The notes under the pieces are model-generated. The model was given only the letters and a program-made list of their open reading frames with translations. It was not told where the DNA came from and did not search any database. The translations under genes were made by a program, and so were the position numbers. Of a stretch of 64,000 nt of DNA, positions 36,022 through 44,988 are shown in pieces. Position 1 is the stretch's first letter. Each line of letters begins with the position of its first letter. Location: contig NZ_JAKLTS010000009.1 in NCBI RefSeq assembly GCF_022012445.1, positions 1 through 64,000 on the forward strand, given 5' to 3'. Origin of the DNA: Massilia sp. TS11 (lineage in GTDB: Bacteria; Pseudomonadota; Gammaproteobacteria; Burkholderiales; Burkholderiaceae_D).

Positions 36022-36041
36022 AGCGGACCCGCAGGTCCGCT
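36022..36041 (-). terminator. Intrinsic terminator after adk
   Basis: On the minus strand, AGCGGACC pairs with GGTCCGCT over a 4-nt loop and is followed by a run of Ts (36011-36021 region). It lies 6-27 nt after the adk stop and separates adk from hppA. Confidence 0.85.
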
Positions 36042-36047
36042 TCAGGC

Positions 36048-36746
<699 letters not shown>

Positions 36747-36856
36747 TTATAAGTGCGAGGCTTGATATATACCTGACGATCTTTGCACGAAACTTACCAC
36801 AAAATCCTACATACGCGGCAAATTCCCAAGCAAAGGCTTGATTGCTTTGCGCTGAG

Positions 36857-37606
36857 TCAGGAAAAGTGCGCGCGCACGCGCAGCAAGTCCTCGGGCGTGT
36901 CGACCCCGGCTGGCGGCGCACGGTCGGTCACGTGCACGGCGATCGGGTAGCCGTGCCAGAGCACGCGCAGTTGTTCGAGCGCTTCGAGGGTTTCGAGCGG
37001 GGCGACCGGCAAGGCCGGGTAGGCCTGCAGGAAATCATTGCGGTAGGCATACAGGCCGATATGGCGCAGCGGCGCAAAGCCGGGCGGCAGCGCGCTGCGG
37101 CTGTGCATGAAGCCGTCGCGGTGCCAGGGAATCGTGGCGCGCGAGAAATACAGGGCGCGCCCGGCGCGGTCGAGCACCACCTTCACCACATTCGGATTGA
37201 AGGCCTCCTCGGCCGAGTGCAGCGGATGGGCGCAGGTGGCCATCGGCACATCCAGACTGATGCGGGCGGCGCAGGCGTCCAGCAGGGCCGGATCGATCAG
37301 CGGTTCGTCGCCCTGCAGATTGACGACCACGTCGCTGTCGGCGAGGCCGAGGGCGCGCGCCACTTCGGCGATGCGGTCGGTGCCGCTCGGGTGGTCGGCG
37401 CGGGTCAGGTAGGCCGGCACATCATGGGCGGCGCAGGCGGCCAGGATGTCGGCATGATCGGTCGCCACCACGATGCGGGCAGCGCCGCTGGCGGCGGCGC
37501 GCTCGGCCACGCGCACCACCATCGGCTTGCCGCCGAGGTCGGCCAGCGGCTTGTTCGGCAGCCGGGTCGAGGCCAGGCGCGCCGGGATAATGACGGTGTA
37601 GCTCAT
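36857..37606 (-). CDS. kdsB: 3-deoxy-manno-octulosonate cytidylyltransferase (249 aa)
   Basis: The start at 37606 gives [20 protein letters not shown], the CTP-binding signature of CMP-Kdo synthetase. [11 protein letters not shown] and [13 protein letters not shown] support the assignment. It activates Kdo for lipopolysaccharide inner core synthesis. It overlaps the Trm112-like gene by ATGA and belongs to the lpxK cluster, so lipid A and Kdo steps are co-expressed. Confidence 0.96.
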   Translation of the reverse strand: MSYTVIIPARLASTRLPNKPLADLGGKPMVVRVAERAAASGAARIVVATDHADILAACAAHDVPAYLTRADHPSGTDRIAEVARALGLADSDVVVNLQGDEPLIDPALLDACAARISLDVPMATCAHPLHSAEEAFNPNVVKVVLDRAGRALYFSRATIPWHRDGFMHSRSALPPGFAPLRHIGLYAYRNDFLQAYPALPVAPLETLEALEQLRVLWHGYPIAVHVTDRAPPAGVDTPEDLLRVRAHFS

Positions 37607-37773
37607 GCGGCGTCGAGCTTGCGCGCTTCCTGTTCCCACATGATGGGGATGCCGTCGCGGATCGGGAAGGCGAGGCGGTCGGCGCGGCAGATCAGTTCCT
37701 GCGCGGCCTTGTCGTGTTCGAGCGGGCCCTTGCACAGGGGGCAGACGAGAATATCAAGCAGACGGGCGTCCAC
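37603..37773 (-). CDS. ycaR: Trm112/YcaR family small zinc-ribbon-like protein (56 aa)
   Basis: A GTG start at 37773 is needed: it gives [20 protein letters not shown], the family N-terminus, followed by [23 protein letters not shown] and a lone later Cys form a partial zinc site. The start lies 20 nt inside the end of lpxK and the stop overlaps kdsB by 4 nt, an order (lpxK-ycaR-kdsB) conserved in Proteobacteria. The role is uncertain; Trm112 proteins activate methyltransferases. Confidence 0.9.
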   Translation of the reverse strand: MDARLLDILVCPLCKGPLEHDKAAQELICRADRLAFPIRDGIPIMWEQEARKLDAA

Positions 37774-38785
37774 GGCAGGTCTCCAGTATGTGGGCAGCGA
37801 GGGCCGGATCGAGGCGGGCCGTGACGGGCACGACCCACAGGCGCGGATCGCTGCGGAAGGCTTCAAGTTGCGCACATTTTACTGCATCCTTCTCGGTGAT
37901 CAGAATGATCTCGGCCGCGCTGGCGGCAAACGGATTGTGCGCGTAGTCGAAATGGTCAGGCAGGGCCAGGGTCTCGGCGCGCAGTCCGGCCGCGCCCAGC
38001 ATGGCGAAGAAGCGGGCCGGGTCGCCGATGCCGGCTGCGGCCAGGATGCGGCGCCCGGCGAAGGCCGCCAGCGGCTGGCGTTCGGCCGGCGCGCCGAGGC
38101 GCCAGGCGCCCTCGCCCACCAGGTCCATGCGGTAGCTGCGCACCGGGTCGGCGCCGAGGGCGGCCAGCGCGGCCGCATCCAGGCTGGCGCCGTTGATGAC
38201 GGTGAAGTCGCGCCGCCGCTGCAGCGGCTCGCGCAGCGGGCCGGCCGGCAGCAGCCAGCCATTGCCGCCGCCGCGCGCGTCGAACAGCACGATCTCGGCG
38301 TCGCGCGCCAGCGCGTAGTGCTGCAGGCCGTCGTCGGCCACGATCAGGTCGAGCTCGGGATGGGCCGCCAGCAGGGCCTGGGCGGCGGCCGCGCGCTGCT
38401 GGCCGACCATCACCGGGCAGGCGCCGTGGCGCGCGATCAGCAGCGGTTCATCGCCGACCGCGGCGGCGCTGGCGTCCGGCCCGACCAGGCAGGGTGCGCC
38501 GGCGCGCCGGCCGAAGCCGCGCGAGACCACCCCGGGCCGGGCGCCGAGGGCGCGCAGCTGCTGCACCAGCCAGATCGTGAACGGGGTCTTGCCGGTGCCG
38601 CCGACAAACACATTGCCGACGACGATGACCGGCACCGGCAGGCGCGTCACGGCCAGCCGGCCGTCGGCATAGCGGGCGCGGCGCGCGGCCGCGAGCGCGC
38701 CGAACAGCTGGGCCAGCGGCCACAGGGCGCGCGCCAGCGGGCCGCGCCGCTGCCAGTTGCGCATCAGGAAGTCGTGGGCGGCCAT
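37754..38785 (-). CDS. lpxK: Tetraacyldisaccharide 4'-kinase (343 aa)
   Basis: An inner-membrane-associated P-loop kinase that phosphorylates lipid A precursor at the 4' position. Walker A is [16 protein letters not shown] near residue 57; [19 protein letters not shown] and [14 protein letters not shown] follow the family order. Near the C-terminus, [13 protein letters not shown] is a conserved LpxK motif. It starts 7 nt after exbD. Base composition is like the rest of the cluster. Confidence 0.95.
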   Translation of the reverse strand: MAAHDFLMRNWQRRGPLARALWPLAQLFGALAAARRARYADGRLAVTRLPVPVIVVGNVFVGGTGKTPFTIWLVQQLRALGARPGVVSRGFGRRAGAPCLVGPDASAAAVGDEPLLIARHGACPVMVGQQRAAAAQALLAAHPELDLIVADDGLQHYALARDAEIVLFDARGGGNGWLLPAGPLREPLQRRRDFTVINGASLDAAALAALGADPVRSYRMDLVGEGAWRLGAPAERQPLAAFAGRRILAAAGIGDPARFFAMLGAAGLRAETLALPDHFDYAHNPFAASAAEIILITEKDAVKCAQLEAFRSDPRLWVVPVTARLDPALAAHILETCRGRPSA

Positions 38786-38792
38786 TGACGCC

Positions 38793-39224
38793 CTAGCGCG
38801 CCGTGGCCGTCTGGGCCGCGAACGTCAGCTTCTCGAAACCGGCCAGGCGCGCCGCCTCCATCACATTCACCACCATCTGGTGCATGGCCAGCTGGTCGGC
38901 GTGGATGATCAGCACCGGGCTGTCGCGCCGCCCGGCCGGGGCCGCGCGCCTGAGGTCCTCGGCCAGGCCGGCCGGGCTCTGAAACGACACCGGCTGGCCA
39001 TTGATCGTGTAATTGCCCTTGGCGTCGACCGTCACCGTGATCTCATTGGGCCGCTCGGCCGCCTTGTTGGCCTCGGCCGTCGGCAGGGTGATGTGCAGCT
39101 CGGCGTAGCGGCTGTAGGTGGTGGTCACCATCAGGAAGATCAGGATCACCAGCAGCACGTCGATGAAGGGGATCAGGTTGATCTCCGGCTCCTCGCGCTG
39201 GCGGCCGCGGCGAAAATCCATCAT
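38793..39224 (-). CDS. exbD: ExbD/TolR-type biopolymer transporter (143 aa)
   Basis: One N-terminal transmembrane helix with the essential Asp (EINLIPFIDVLLVILIFLMV) and a periplasmic domain. It partners with the ExbB protein encoded just upstream (4-nt overlap) to feed proton-motive force to TonB or a TolA-like protein. The link to lpxK and kdsB is typical of Betaproteobacteria. No tonB gene is adjacent. Confidence 0.93.
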   Translation of the reverse strand: MMDFRRGRQREEPEINLIPFIDVLLVILIFLMVTTTYSRYAELHITLPTAEANKAAERPNEITVTVDAKGNYTINGQPVSFQSPAGLAEDLRRAAPAGRRDSPVLIIHADQLAMHQMVVNVMEAARLAGFEKLTFAAQTATAR

Positions 39225-39826
39225 GCGCGGCTGCCGTGCACGAGGTCGACGAATTTCACCGCCTGCAGTTCCATGTCGACGATGAAGCTGTCGACCAGGG
39301 CGCGGAAGTGGCGGTAGAACACCAGGGTCGGCATGGCGATCACCAGACCGAACATGGTGTTGTACAGGGCCTCGGAAATGCCGTGCGCGAGCAGGGCCGG
39401 ATTGGTGCCGGTCGGGCTCTGGGCGGCGAAGATGTCGATCATGCCGACCACGGTGCCGAACAGGCCGAGCAGCGGCGCCAGCGAGGCGATCGTGCCGAGC
39501 GTGGTCAGGAAGCGTTCGAGCTGGTGGGCCACGCCGCGCCCGGCCTCCTCGATCGCCGCCTTCATCTGCTCGCGCGGGCTGTGCACATTGCGCAGCGCGG
39601 CCGCGAGCACGACGCCGAGCGGGGAATTCTGTTCCAGCCGCAGCAGGGTTTCCTCATTGATCTTGCCGCCCTGGTAGACCTGGATCACTTCGGCCAGCAG
39701 GGTCTTGGGCAGCAGGCGGGCGCGGCGCAGATACAGGGCGCGCTCGATGATCAGGGCGGTGGCGACCACCGAGGTGCTCAGCAGCAGCCAGATCGGCCAG
39801 CCGGCGGCTTGGAAAATAGCGAGCAA
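39221..39826 (-). CDS. exbB: ExbB/TolQ/MotA family proton channel protein (201 aa)
   Basis: Three membrane segments: about residues 9-27 (WPIWLLLSTSVVATALII), about 105-130 (TLGTIASLAPLLGLFGTVVGM) and about 150-175. The start is TTG at 39826, supported by a GAGGAA ribosome-binding site 7 nt upstream; no usable ATG exists. It heads the exbB-exbD-lpxK-ycaR-kdsB cluster. The divergent region upstream is the repeat array described separately. Confidence 0.93.
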   Translation of the reverse strand: MLAIFQAAGWPIWLLLSTSVVATALIIERALYLRRARLLPKTLLAEVIQVYQGGKINEETLLRLEQNSPLGVVLAAALRNVHSPREQMKAAIEEAGRGVAHQLERFLTTLGTIASLAPLLGLFGTVVGMIDIFAAQSPTGTNPALLAHGISEALYNTMFGLVIAMPTLVFYRHFRALVDSFIVDMELQAVKFVDLVHGSRA

Positions 39827-39910
39827 GGGACTTCCTCACGGGCAGGGACTGAATCCGGCAATATAGTCGCTTGGCGGGCGCGCGGCAAGGCCGGTCCGGC
39901 GCGCGGCTAT

Positions 39911-40359
39911 GCACAGTCTGTGTGGACATCTTTGTGAGCAAGCCCTTTGACAGTTGGTAAAGTCCTTGATTCCTAAAGAGTTTTTCGTGCTGGTCAAAAA
40001 ACGGGCAGGGCCGCACCCGGCCCTGTTTAACTTTGCACATGTTTTGTGGACATCTTTGTGAGCAAGCCGGGCAACACCCGATTAAGTCTTTGATTTAGCT
40101 TGGAATTTTTCCATCGATCAATTTTTAGGCAGAGGTGCGCCGGGCCGGTTCTGCACACCTTCTGTGGACAAAAGTGTGAGCAATTCGACCGATGTCGGAA
40201 CAATGTCTTGATTTGTAAGGAAATTTTTCCAAAGCTCAATTTTTAGGCAGCGCGCTTACCCCCATTTTGTGTGGATAACTTTGTGAGCAAGTCTTAAGAC
40301 TTGCGCCAAAGTGCTTGATCCGTAAGGACTTTTTTGATTTGCATCAAAACCAGGCAGGC
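39911..40359. repeat. Four degenerate ~100-bp units with DnaA-box-like words
   Basis: The units start near 39911, 40035, 40153 and 40260. Each has in order: GCACA (not in unit 4), then TGTGGAC or TGTGGAT followed by TTTGTGAGCAA or a near match; a unit-specific inverted repeat (CTTT/AAAG; CGGG/CCCG; CCGA/TCGG; the perfect palindrome GCAAGTCTTAAGACTTGC in unit 4); then an AT-rich tail of the form CTTGATT-NNTAAGGA-TTTTT, ending in GGCAG. TGTGGATAA in unit 4 is a perfect DnaA box; a fifth TGTGGACAG lies at 40446. The block is far more AT-rich than its surroundings and contains no gene. Confidence 0.85.
40270..40278 (-). promoter_or_regulatory. Perfect DnaA box
   Basis: TGTGGATAA is the complement of TTATCCACA, the high-affinity DnaA box. 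Equivalent positions in the other units read TGTGGACAT (39921, 40045) and TGTGGACAA (40163), which are weaker matches. Confidence 0.7.
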
Positions 40360-40371
40360 GAATAATCCTTT

Positions 40372-40377
40372 TATAAT
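40372..40377 (+). promoter_or_regulatory. Probable -10 element of xseA
   Basis: A perfect TATAAT lies 78 nt before the xseA ATG. No good -35 stands 17 nt upstream. ATCAAGCAC at 40376-40384, overlapping it, is the inverse complement of GTGCTTGAT at 40311-40319 in the last repeat unit, so the promoter could be folded into or controlled by the array. Confidence 0.5.
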
Positions 40378-40454
40378 CAAGCACTTACAAAAAGTCCTTG
40401 CGACGTGAAAGAATCTATGCCATAAGCGTGGCCTGTTTTGCTTTCTGTGGACAG

Positions 40455-41810
40455 ATGCAGCCCTACGACGCCCCTCCCCCGGCCCAGCCGGTCCTCACCG
40501 TCACCGCCCTCAACCAGCAGGTGGCGCGTCTGCTCGAACGCAGTTTCCCCCTGTGCTGGATCGGCGGCGAGGTCTCGAACTTCACGCGCGCCGCCTCCGG
40601 CCACTGGTATTTCACGCTCAAAGATGCCCAGGCCCAGGTGCGCGCCGTGATGTTCCGCGGGCGCGCCCAGTTCGCCGACTTCCAGCCGCGCGAGGGCGAC
40701 AAGGTCGAGGTGCGCGCCCTGGTCACCCTGTACGGGCCGCGCGGCGACTACCAGCTCAATGTCGAGGCGATCCGGCGCGCCGGGGTCGGCAGCCTGTTCG
40801 AAGCCTTTCTGCGCCTGAAGGAGAAGCTCGGGGCCGAGGGCCTGTTCGATCCGGAGCGCAAGCGCGCGCTGCCGATTTTTCCGCGCCGCATAGGCATCGT
40901 CACCAGTCCCCAGGCGGCCGCCCTGCGCGATGTGCTGACGGCGCTGCGCCGGCGCGCCCCGCATGTCGACGTGATTCTGTATCCGGCCCCGGTCCAGGGC
41001 CAGGGTGCGGGCGAGCGCATCGCGGCCGCGATTGCCAGCGCCGGCCGGCGCGCCGAAGTCGACCTGCTGCTGCTGGTGCGCGGCGGCGGCGCCATCGAAG
41101 ACCTGTGGAGCTTCAACGAGGAAGTGGTGGCGCGCGCCATCGTGGCGGCGCCGATGCCGGTCATCGCCGGGGTCGGCCACGAGACCGACTTCACGATCGC
41201 CGACTTCGCCGCCGACCTGCGCGCGGCCACGCCGACGGCGGCGGCCGAACTGGCCGTCAGCCCGCGCGCCGACTGGCTGGCCGGCCTGCGCGGCGACGCC
41301 CTCGACCTGACGCGCGCGCTGCGCCGCCAGCTGGCCGACGCCAATCTGAGCCTCGATCATGCGGCGCGCCGCCTGCTCTCGCCCGCGGCCCAGATCGCCC
41401 AGCAGCGCCTGCGCCTGCAGGGCCTGGCCGGCGCGCTCGGCCATGCGCTGCGCCAGCCGCTGCACGCCGGCCACCTGGCGCTGGCCCACTGGCTCGGGCG
41501 CCTGCAGGCGCGCCGTCCCGACCCGCGCGGCGCACGCCAGCAGCTGGCCGACTGGCAGCGGCGCGCCGCCGGCGCCCTGCCCGCCCGCCTGCAGCAGGAG
41601 CGCGCGCGTCTGGCGGCGCTGGCGGCCCAGCTCGAGATGCTCAACCCGCAGCGCACGCTCGAACGCGGCTATGCGATCGTGCGCGACGCCAACGGCCAGG
41701 TGCTGCGCGCCCCGGCCCAGATCACGGCGCCCGGGCGCCTGCAGCTGCGTCTGGCCGAGGGCAGCGCGACGGTCGCCGTCAGCGCCGTCCAGACCAGTCT
41801 GCTCGAGTAA
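40455..41810 (+). CDS. xseA: Exodeoxyribonuclease VII large subunit (451 aa)
   Basis: The start at 40455 gives [20 protein letters not shown], the usual N-terminus. An OB-fold ([20 protein letters not shown]) covers about 30-115, and the catalytic region has [34 protein letters not shown] and [19 protein letters not shown], followed by a long coiled coil and a short C-terminal end with LERGYAIV. With the small subunit XseB (not in the window) it degrades single-stranded DNA in repair. Its leader includes the last DnaA-like word of the array. Confidence 0.96.
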   Translation: MQPYDAPPPAQPVLTVTALNQQVARLLERSFPLCWIGGEVSNFTRAASGHWYFTLKDAQAQVRAVMFRGRAQFADFQPREGDKVEVRALVTLYGPRGDYQLNVEAIRRAGVGSLFEAFLRLKEKLGAEGLFDPERKRALPIFPRRIGIVTSPQAAALRDVLTALRRRAPHVDVILYPAPVQGQGAGERIAAAIASAGRRAEVDLLLLVRGGGAIEDLWSFNEEVVARAIVAAPMPVIAGVGHETDFTIADFAADLRAATPTAAAELAVSPRADWLAGLRGDALDLTRALRRQLADANLSLDHAARRLLSPAAQIAQQRLRLQGLAGALGHALRQPLHAGHLALAHWLGRLQARRPDPRGARQQLADWQRRAAGALPARLQQERARLAALAAQLEMLNPQRTLERGYAIVRDANGQVLRAPAQITAPGRLQLRLAEGSATVAVSAVQTSLLE

Positions 41811-41900
41811 CCCCCTTCGCCGCCGGGTCAATGTGCACGTTCGGCGACGACGAATTACAATACGCGGGTTTCAAACATACCAACTGGAAGGAAACCGCAC

Positions 41901-42479
41901 ATGGAACATACGCTCGCTCCGCTGCCCTACGCGCTCGACGCGCTGGCCCCGCACATCTCGAAAGAGACGCTGGAATACCACTATGGCAAGCACCACCAGA
42001 CCTATGTGACCAATCTGAACAACCTGATCAAGGGCACCGAGTTCGAAAACCTGTCCCTGGTCGAGATCGTCAAGAAGTCGTCCGGCGGCATCTTCAATAA
42101 CGCCGCCCAGGTGTGGAACCACACCTTCTACTGGAACGGCATGAAGCCCAACGGCGGCGGCGCCCCGAGCGGCGCCCTGGCGGCCGCGATCGACGCCAAG
42201 TGGGGCTCGTTCGACAACTTCAAGGCCGAGTTCACCAAATCGGCCCTGGGCAACTTCGGTTCGGGCTGGACCTGGCTGGTGAAGAAGGCCGACGGCGCCC
42301 TCGACATCGTCAACACCACCGGCGCCGGCTGCCCGCTGACCAGCGGCGACACCCCGCTGCTGACCTGCGACGTGTGGGAACACGCCTACTATGTCGACTA
42401 CCGCAATCTGCGCGCCAAGTACGTCGAGACCTTCTGGGGTCTGGTCAACTGGGACTTCGTGGCCGGTAATTTCGCCTGA
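41901..42479 (+). CDS. sodB: Superoxide dismutase, Fe type (192 aa)
   Basis: A cytoplasmic enzyme removing superoxide. Metal ligands are in [13 protein letters not shown] (His), [13 protein letters not shown] (His) and [12 protein letters not shown] (Asp and His). [10 protein letters not shown] and the length of 192 residues fit the iron subgroup. AAGGAAA precedes the ATG. It stands alone with an intrinsic terminator 23 nt after its stop. Confidence 0.96.
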   Translation: MEHTLAPLPYALDALAPHISKETLEYHYGKHHQTYVTNLNNLIKGTEFENLSLVEIVKKSSGGIFNNAAQVWNHTFYWNGMKPNGGGAPSGALAAAIDAKWGSFDNFKAEFTKSALGNFGSGWTWLVKKADGALDIVNTTGAGCPLTSGDTPLLTCDVWEHAYYVDYRNLRAKYVETFWGLVNWDFVAGNFA

Positions 42480-42501
42480 GTTCCACCCAGGCAGTACGAA
42501 G

Positions 42502-42525
42502 AACGGGCCAGTTGGCCCGTTTTTT
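42502..42525 (+). terminator. Intrinsic terminator after sodB
   Basis: AACGGGCCA and TGGCCCGTT form a GC-rich stem with a very short loop, followed by TTTT. It lies 23 nt after the sodB stop. Confidence 0.9.
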
Positions 42526-42656
42526 GTTGAAGAAGCATGCCTTTTCGATGCAAATTCAATTGTCTTTTATTTGTAGCAAACTGTATTCTTCTGTCTAGCC
42601 TGTCGCATCGCCACATTTAGCTCTACTACAATGGCCGGTTCTGAGGAGGATGGTTC

Positions 42657-43343
42657 ATGTTTCGAGTGATGTTGGTGGAAGACGATGCCCGTCTGGCATC
42701 GCTGGTGTCGGAATACCTGTCTGCGTACGAATTCAAGGTCGATGTGGTGGCCCGTGGCGATGAAGCCATGGCCCAGTTCCAGACCAATCCGCCCGATGTG
42801 GTGGTGCTCGACCTGATGCTGCCCGGCCTGGACGGGATGGTGGTGTGCCGCCAGATCCGCGCCCAGAGCAATGTGCCGATCCTGATCCTGACGGCGCGCG
42901 AAGATTCCTACGACGAGGTGTCGGGCCTGGAACAGGGCGCCGACGACTTCGTCAACAAGCCGATCCAGCCGCGCGTGCTGCTGGCGCGCCTGCGCGCCCT
43001 GCTGCGCCGGACTCAAACCAAGGCCGCGGCCGAAGCCAGCGTGCTCGAATTCGGCGCCCTGCAGATCGCCAAGAACGACCGCACCGTGACCTGGCGCGGG
43101 ACCCCGGCCGCCCTCTCGAATACCGAATACAAGCTGCTGCTGGTGCTGGCCGAGTCGGCCGGGCATGTGCTCTCGCGCGACGACCTGCTCAAGCGCCTGC
43201 GCGGCATCGAATTCGATGGCCTCGACCGCAGCATTGACAACAACATCTCGCGTCTGCGCCGCAAATTCGACGATACGGAATCAGAGAAAATCAAGACGGT
43301 GTGGGGCGAAGGCTATCTGTTCTCGCCCTCGGCCTGGGGCTGA
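42657..43343 (+). CDS. OmpR-family response regulator, RstA-like (228 aa)
   Basis: A receiver (acidic pair EDD at 8-10, Asp52 in VVLDLMLPGLDG, Lys in FVNKPIQPR) is followed by a winged-helix DNA-binding domain with LSNTEYKLLLVLAESAG and RLRGIEFDGLDRSIDNNISRL; the last is typical of RstA. The probable cognate kinase lies 3.2 kb downstream at 46525. Three genes on the opposite strand lie between them. A GAGGA site precedes the start. Confidence 0.93.
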   Translation: MFRVMLVEDDARLASLVSEYLSAYEFKVDVVARGDEAMAQFQTNPPDVVVLDLMLPGLDGMVVCRQIRAQSNVPILILTAREDSYDEVSGLEQGADDFVNKPIQPRVLLARLRALLRRTQTKAAAEASVLEFGALQIAKNDRTVTWRGTPAALSNTEYKLLLVLAESAGHVLSRDDLLKRLRGIEFDGLDRSIDNNISRLRRKFDDTESEKIKTVWGEGYLFSPSAWG

Positions 43344-44042
43344 TCACTCGATCAGGGCGGCGATCGCCAGCGGCATCGCCGGGCTCAGCACCTGGCCCTT
43401 GTCGGGCAGCTCGGCGAAGCGCAGATTGGCCACGCGGAAGTTTTCCACGAGGTCGTCCGGAAACGCCGCGCCCTCGGCCACGCCCAGCGCCGTTTCGCGC
43501 CCGCCCGCCTTCAGCCGCGGGGCCACCGTCACCGTGCGCATGTAGGACAGGCGCACACCGACGCATTTGCGTCCCTGCACGCTGGCCGGATCGGCATAGC
43601 GCTGATAATTGAGTACTTCCTCGCAGGCCGCGCGCAGGTCGGCCAGTTCATACACGCCGTCGGTGCGGGTCTGGATCGACACGCGCGGGCGGAAGCGGTA
43701 GGCCGCCACCTTCTGATTGAGCATCAGGGCGGCGTTTTCATCGTAGGCGGCCTTGGACAGCGGGAACACCGCGCGCCCGGCCGCATCGAGCGGCAGATTC
43801 AGACTGCCGGCCTTGCTGTTCAGGCTCAGCTTCAGACCGTCGAGGCTGGCGCCCTTGTCGCGCGGGGCCACCTGGAAATGCACCTGGATGAAGCGCTTGG
43901 CCTTGCCGTACTTTTCGAACCACAGCATGCTGCGGTAGGCATCGCGGTAGCTGACCCATTCTTCGTCGGGCACCTGCGCGCCGGCGCCGGCTGCAAGCAG
44001 CAGCAGGCTGGCGAAACACAGGGCGCGCAGGGTCGGCTTCAT
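43344..44042 (-). CDS. Periplasmic protein of unknown function, possibly DUF2987-like (232 aa)
   Basis: The ATG at 44042 starts MKPTLRALCFASLLLLAAG, a signal peptide cleaved after AGAQ. The mature part is mixed: WVSYRDAYRSMLWFEKYGKAKRF, then a beta-rich centre and an end region with SPAMPLAIAALIE. The layout recalls DUF2987-type proteins, but I cannot confirm this. It follows the MipA-like gene by 9 nt and abuts the regulator stop. Position within an RstA/RstB-like locus suggests an envelope or signal-sensing role. Confidence 0.75.
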   Translation of the reverse strand: MKPTLRALCFASLLLLAAGAGAQVPDEEWVSYRDAYRSMLWFEKYGKAKRFIQVHFQVAPRDKGASLDGLKLSLNSKAGSLNLPLDAAGRAVFPLSKAAYDENAALMLNQKVAAYRFRPRVSIQTRTDGVYELADLRAACEEVLNYQRYADPASVQGRKCVGVRLSYMRTVTVAPRLKAGGRETALGVAEGAAFPDDLVENFRVANLRFAELPDKGQVLSPAMPLAIAALIE

Positions 44043-44051
44043 GGGCAAGGG

Positions 44052-44909
44052 TCAGAAGCGGTAGGCCAGAGCACTGCTCAGGCTGTATTGGAGCGGACGC
44101 TCGGTCAGCGGGCTGTCGGCGGCCGTGCCCTGCAGGCGCGCCACGCGCGCGCTGCTGACCAGCATCCAGGACGGCGACAGCTTCCAGTTCCAGCGCAGGC
44201 CCAGATGCACATCCTTGAGACCGGCGCTGGCTTCGTACGGTGCATTGATCGAACGCAGAGACTCCTCGGCCGTCACGCCGAACTGGCTGGCATTGGCGGC
44301 GCGGTTGCCCAGGCTCAGGCCGGCCGACACCGAAAGACTGTGGCGGCTGGCCACCTCGGCATTCAGGGCCAGCTGCAGATCGCTGTCCAGGCGCAGGCCG
44401 CGGCGCTGCTGGCCGGAGCCGTACAGCAGGCTGTTGGTCCAGCGCAGGTCGCGGTTCAGATAGACATTGAGGAAGCCGCCATAGCTGAGGCGCGTGCTCA
44501 GCTCGTTCATGCCAACCAGGCGGTTGCGCGTGTCGGGCTTCTTGATGGCGCCCGGCGGCAGCAGGCCCGGCAAGGTGGCCGAGCCGATATCGCCCGGCGC
44601 CGTGGCCACGCCATCGACGCCGCGGCCGGGCAGAACGCTCAGCAGCGGGCCGTACTCGAGGTCAGGCTGGTTCGACAGGTGCATGCCCATGCTGGCTCCG
44701 GAAAGGAACAGTCCATTACTCCACTGAACCTGGAGCACCGGCAGGTAGCGGGTGCGCTGCTGGTCGGCGCCTTCATAGCGCGGCACCGACTGCAGGCCCA
44801 GGCCCAGATACATATCACGGCTCCCATCGGGCATGAGATTGGTGGCCGGGGTTTGGGCGGTGGCGCATTGCGCCAGCGCGCCCAGAGTCAAAGCAAGCAG
44901 GCTTTTCAT
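44052..44909 (-). CDS. MipA/OmpV family outer-membrane protein (285 aa)
   Basis: The signal peptide MKSLLALTLGALAQCATAQ is followed by a beta-barrel: GLGLQSVPRYEGADQQRTR (family motif near the mature N-terminus), repeated amphipathic strands, and a terminal Phe in LAYRF for BAM insertion. An upstream ATG at 44942 is an alternative. MipA/OmpV proteins are outer-membrane barrels linked to murein synthesis and often sit beside two-component genes, as here. Confidence 0.9.
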   Translation of the reverse strand: MKSLLALTLGALAQCATAQTPATNLMPDGSRDMYLGLGLQSVPRYEGADQQRTRYLPVLQVQWSNGLFLSGASMGMHLSNQPDLEYGPLLSVLPGRGVDGVATAPGDIGSATLPGLLPPGAIKKPDTRNRLVGMNELSTRLSYGGFLNVYLNRDLRWTNSLLYGSGQQRRGLRLDSDLQLALNAEVASRHSLSVSAGLSLGNRAANASQFGVTAEESLRSINAPYEASAGLKDVHLGLRWNWKLSPSWMLVSSARVARLQGTAADSPLTERPLQYSLSSALAYRF

Positions 44910-44988
44910 AGGGGCATGCGGGAAGGTAAGAACGCTCGCCATTGTAAGGCCTATGCGTATATTTCCCACAAGAACCCCGATTTCCGCC

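Noticed and set aside
39911..40359. A CRISPR array
   Set aside because: The units are about 100 bp, imperfect, and not separated by unique spacers of regular length; there are no cas genes.
39827..40454. The chromosomal replication origin itself
   Set aside because: No dnaA, dnaN, gyrB or rpmH nearby and no skew data can be obtained here. Only an origin-like or DnaA-binding locus is proposed.
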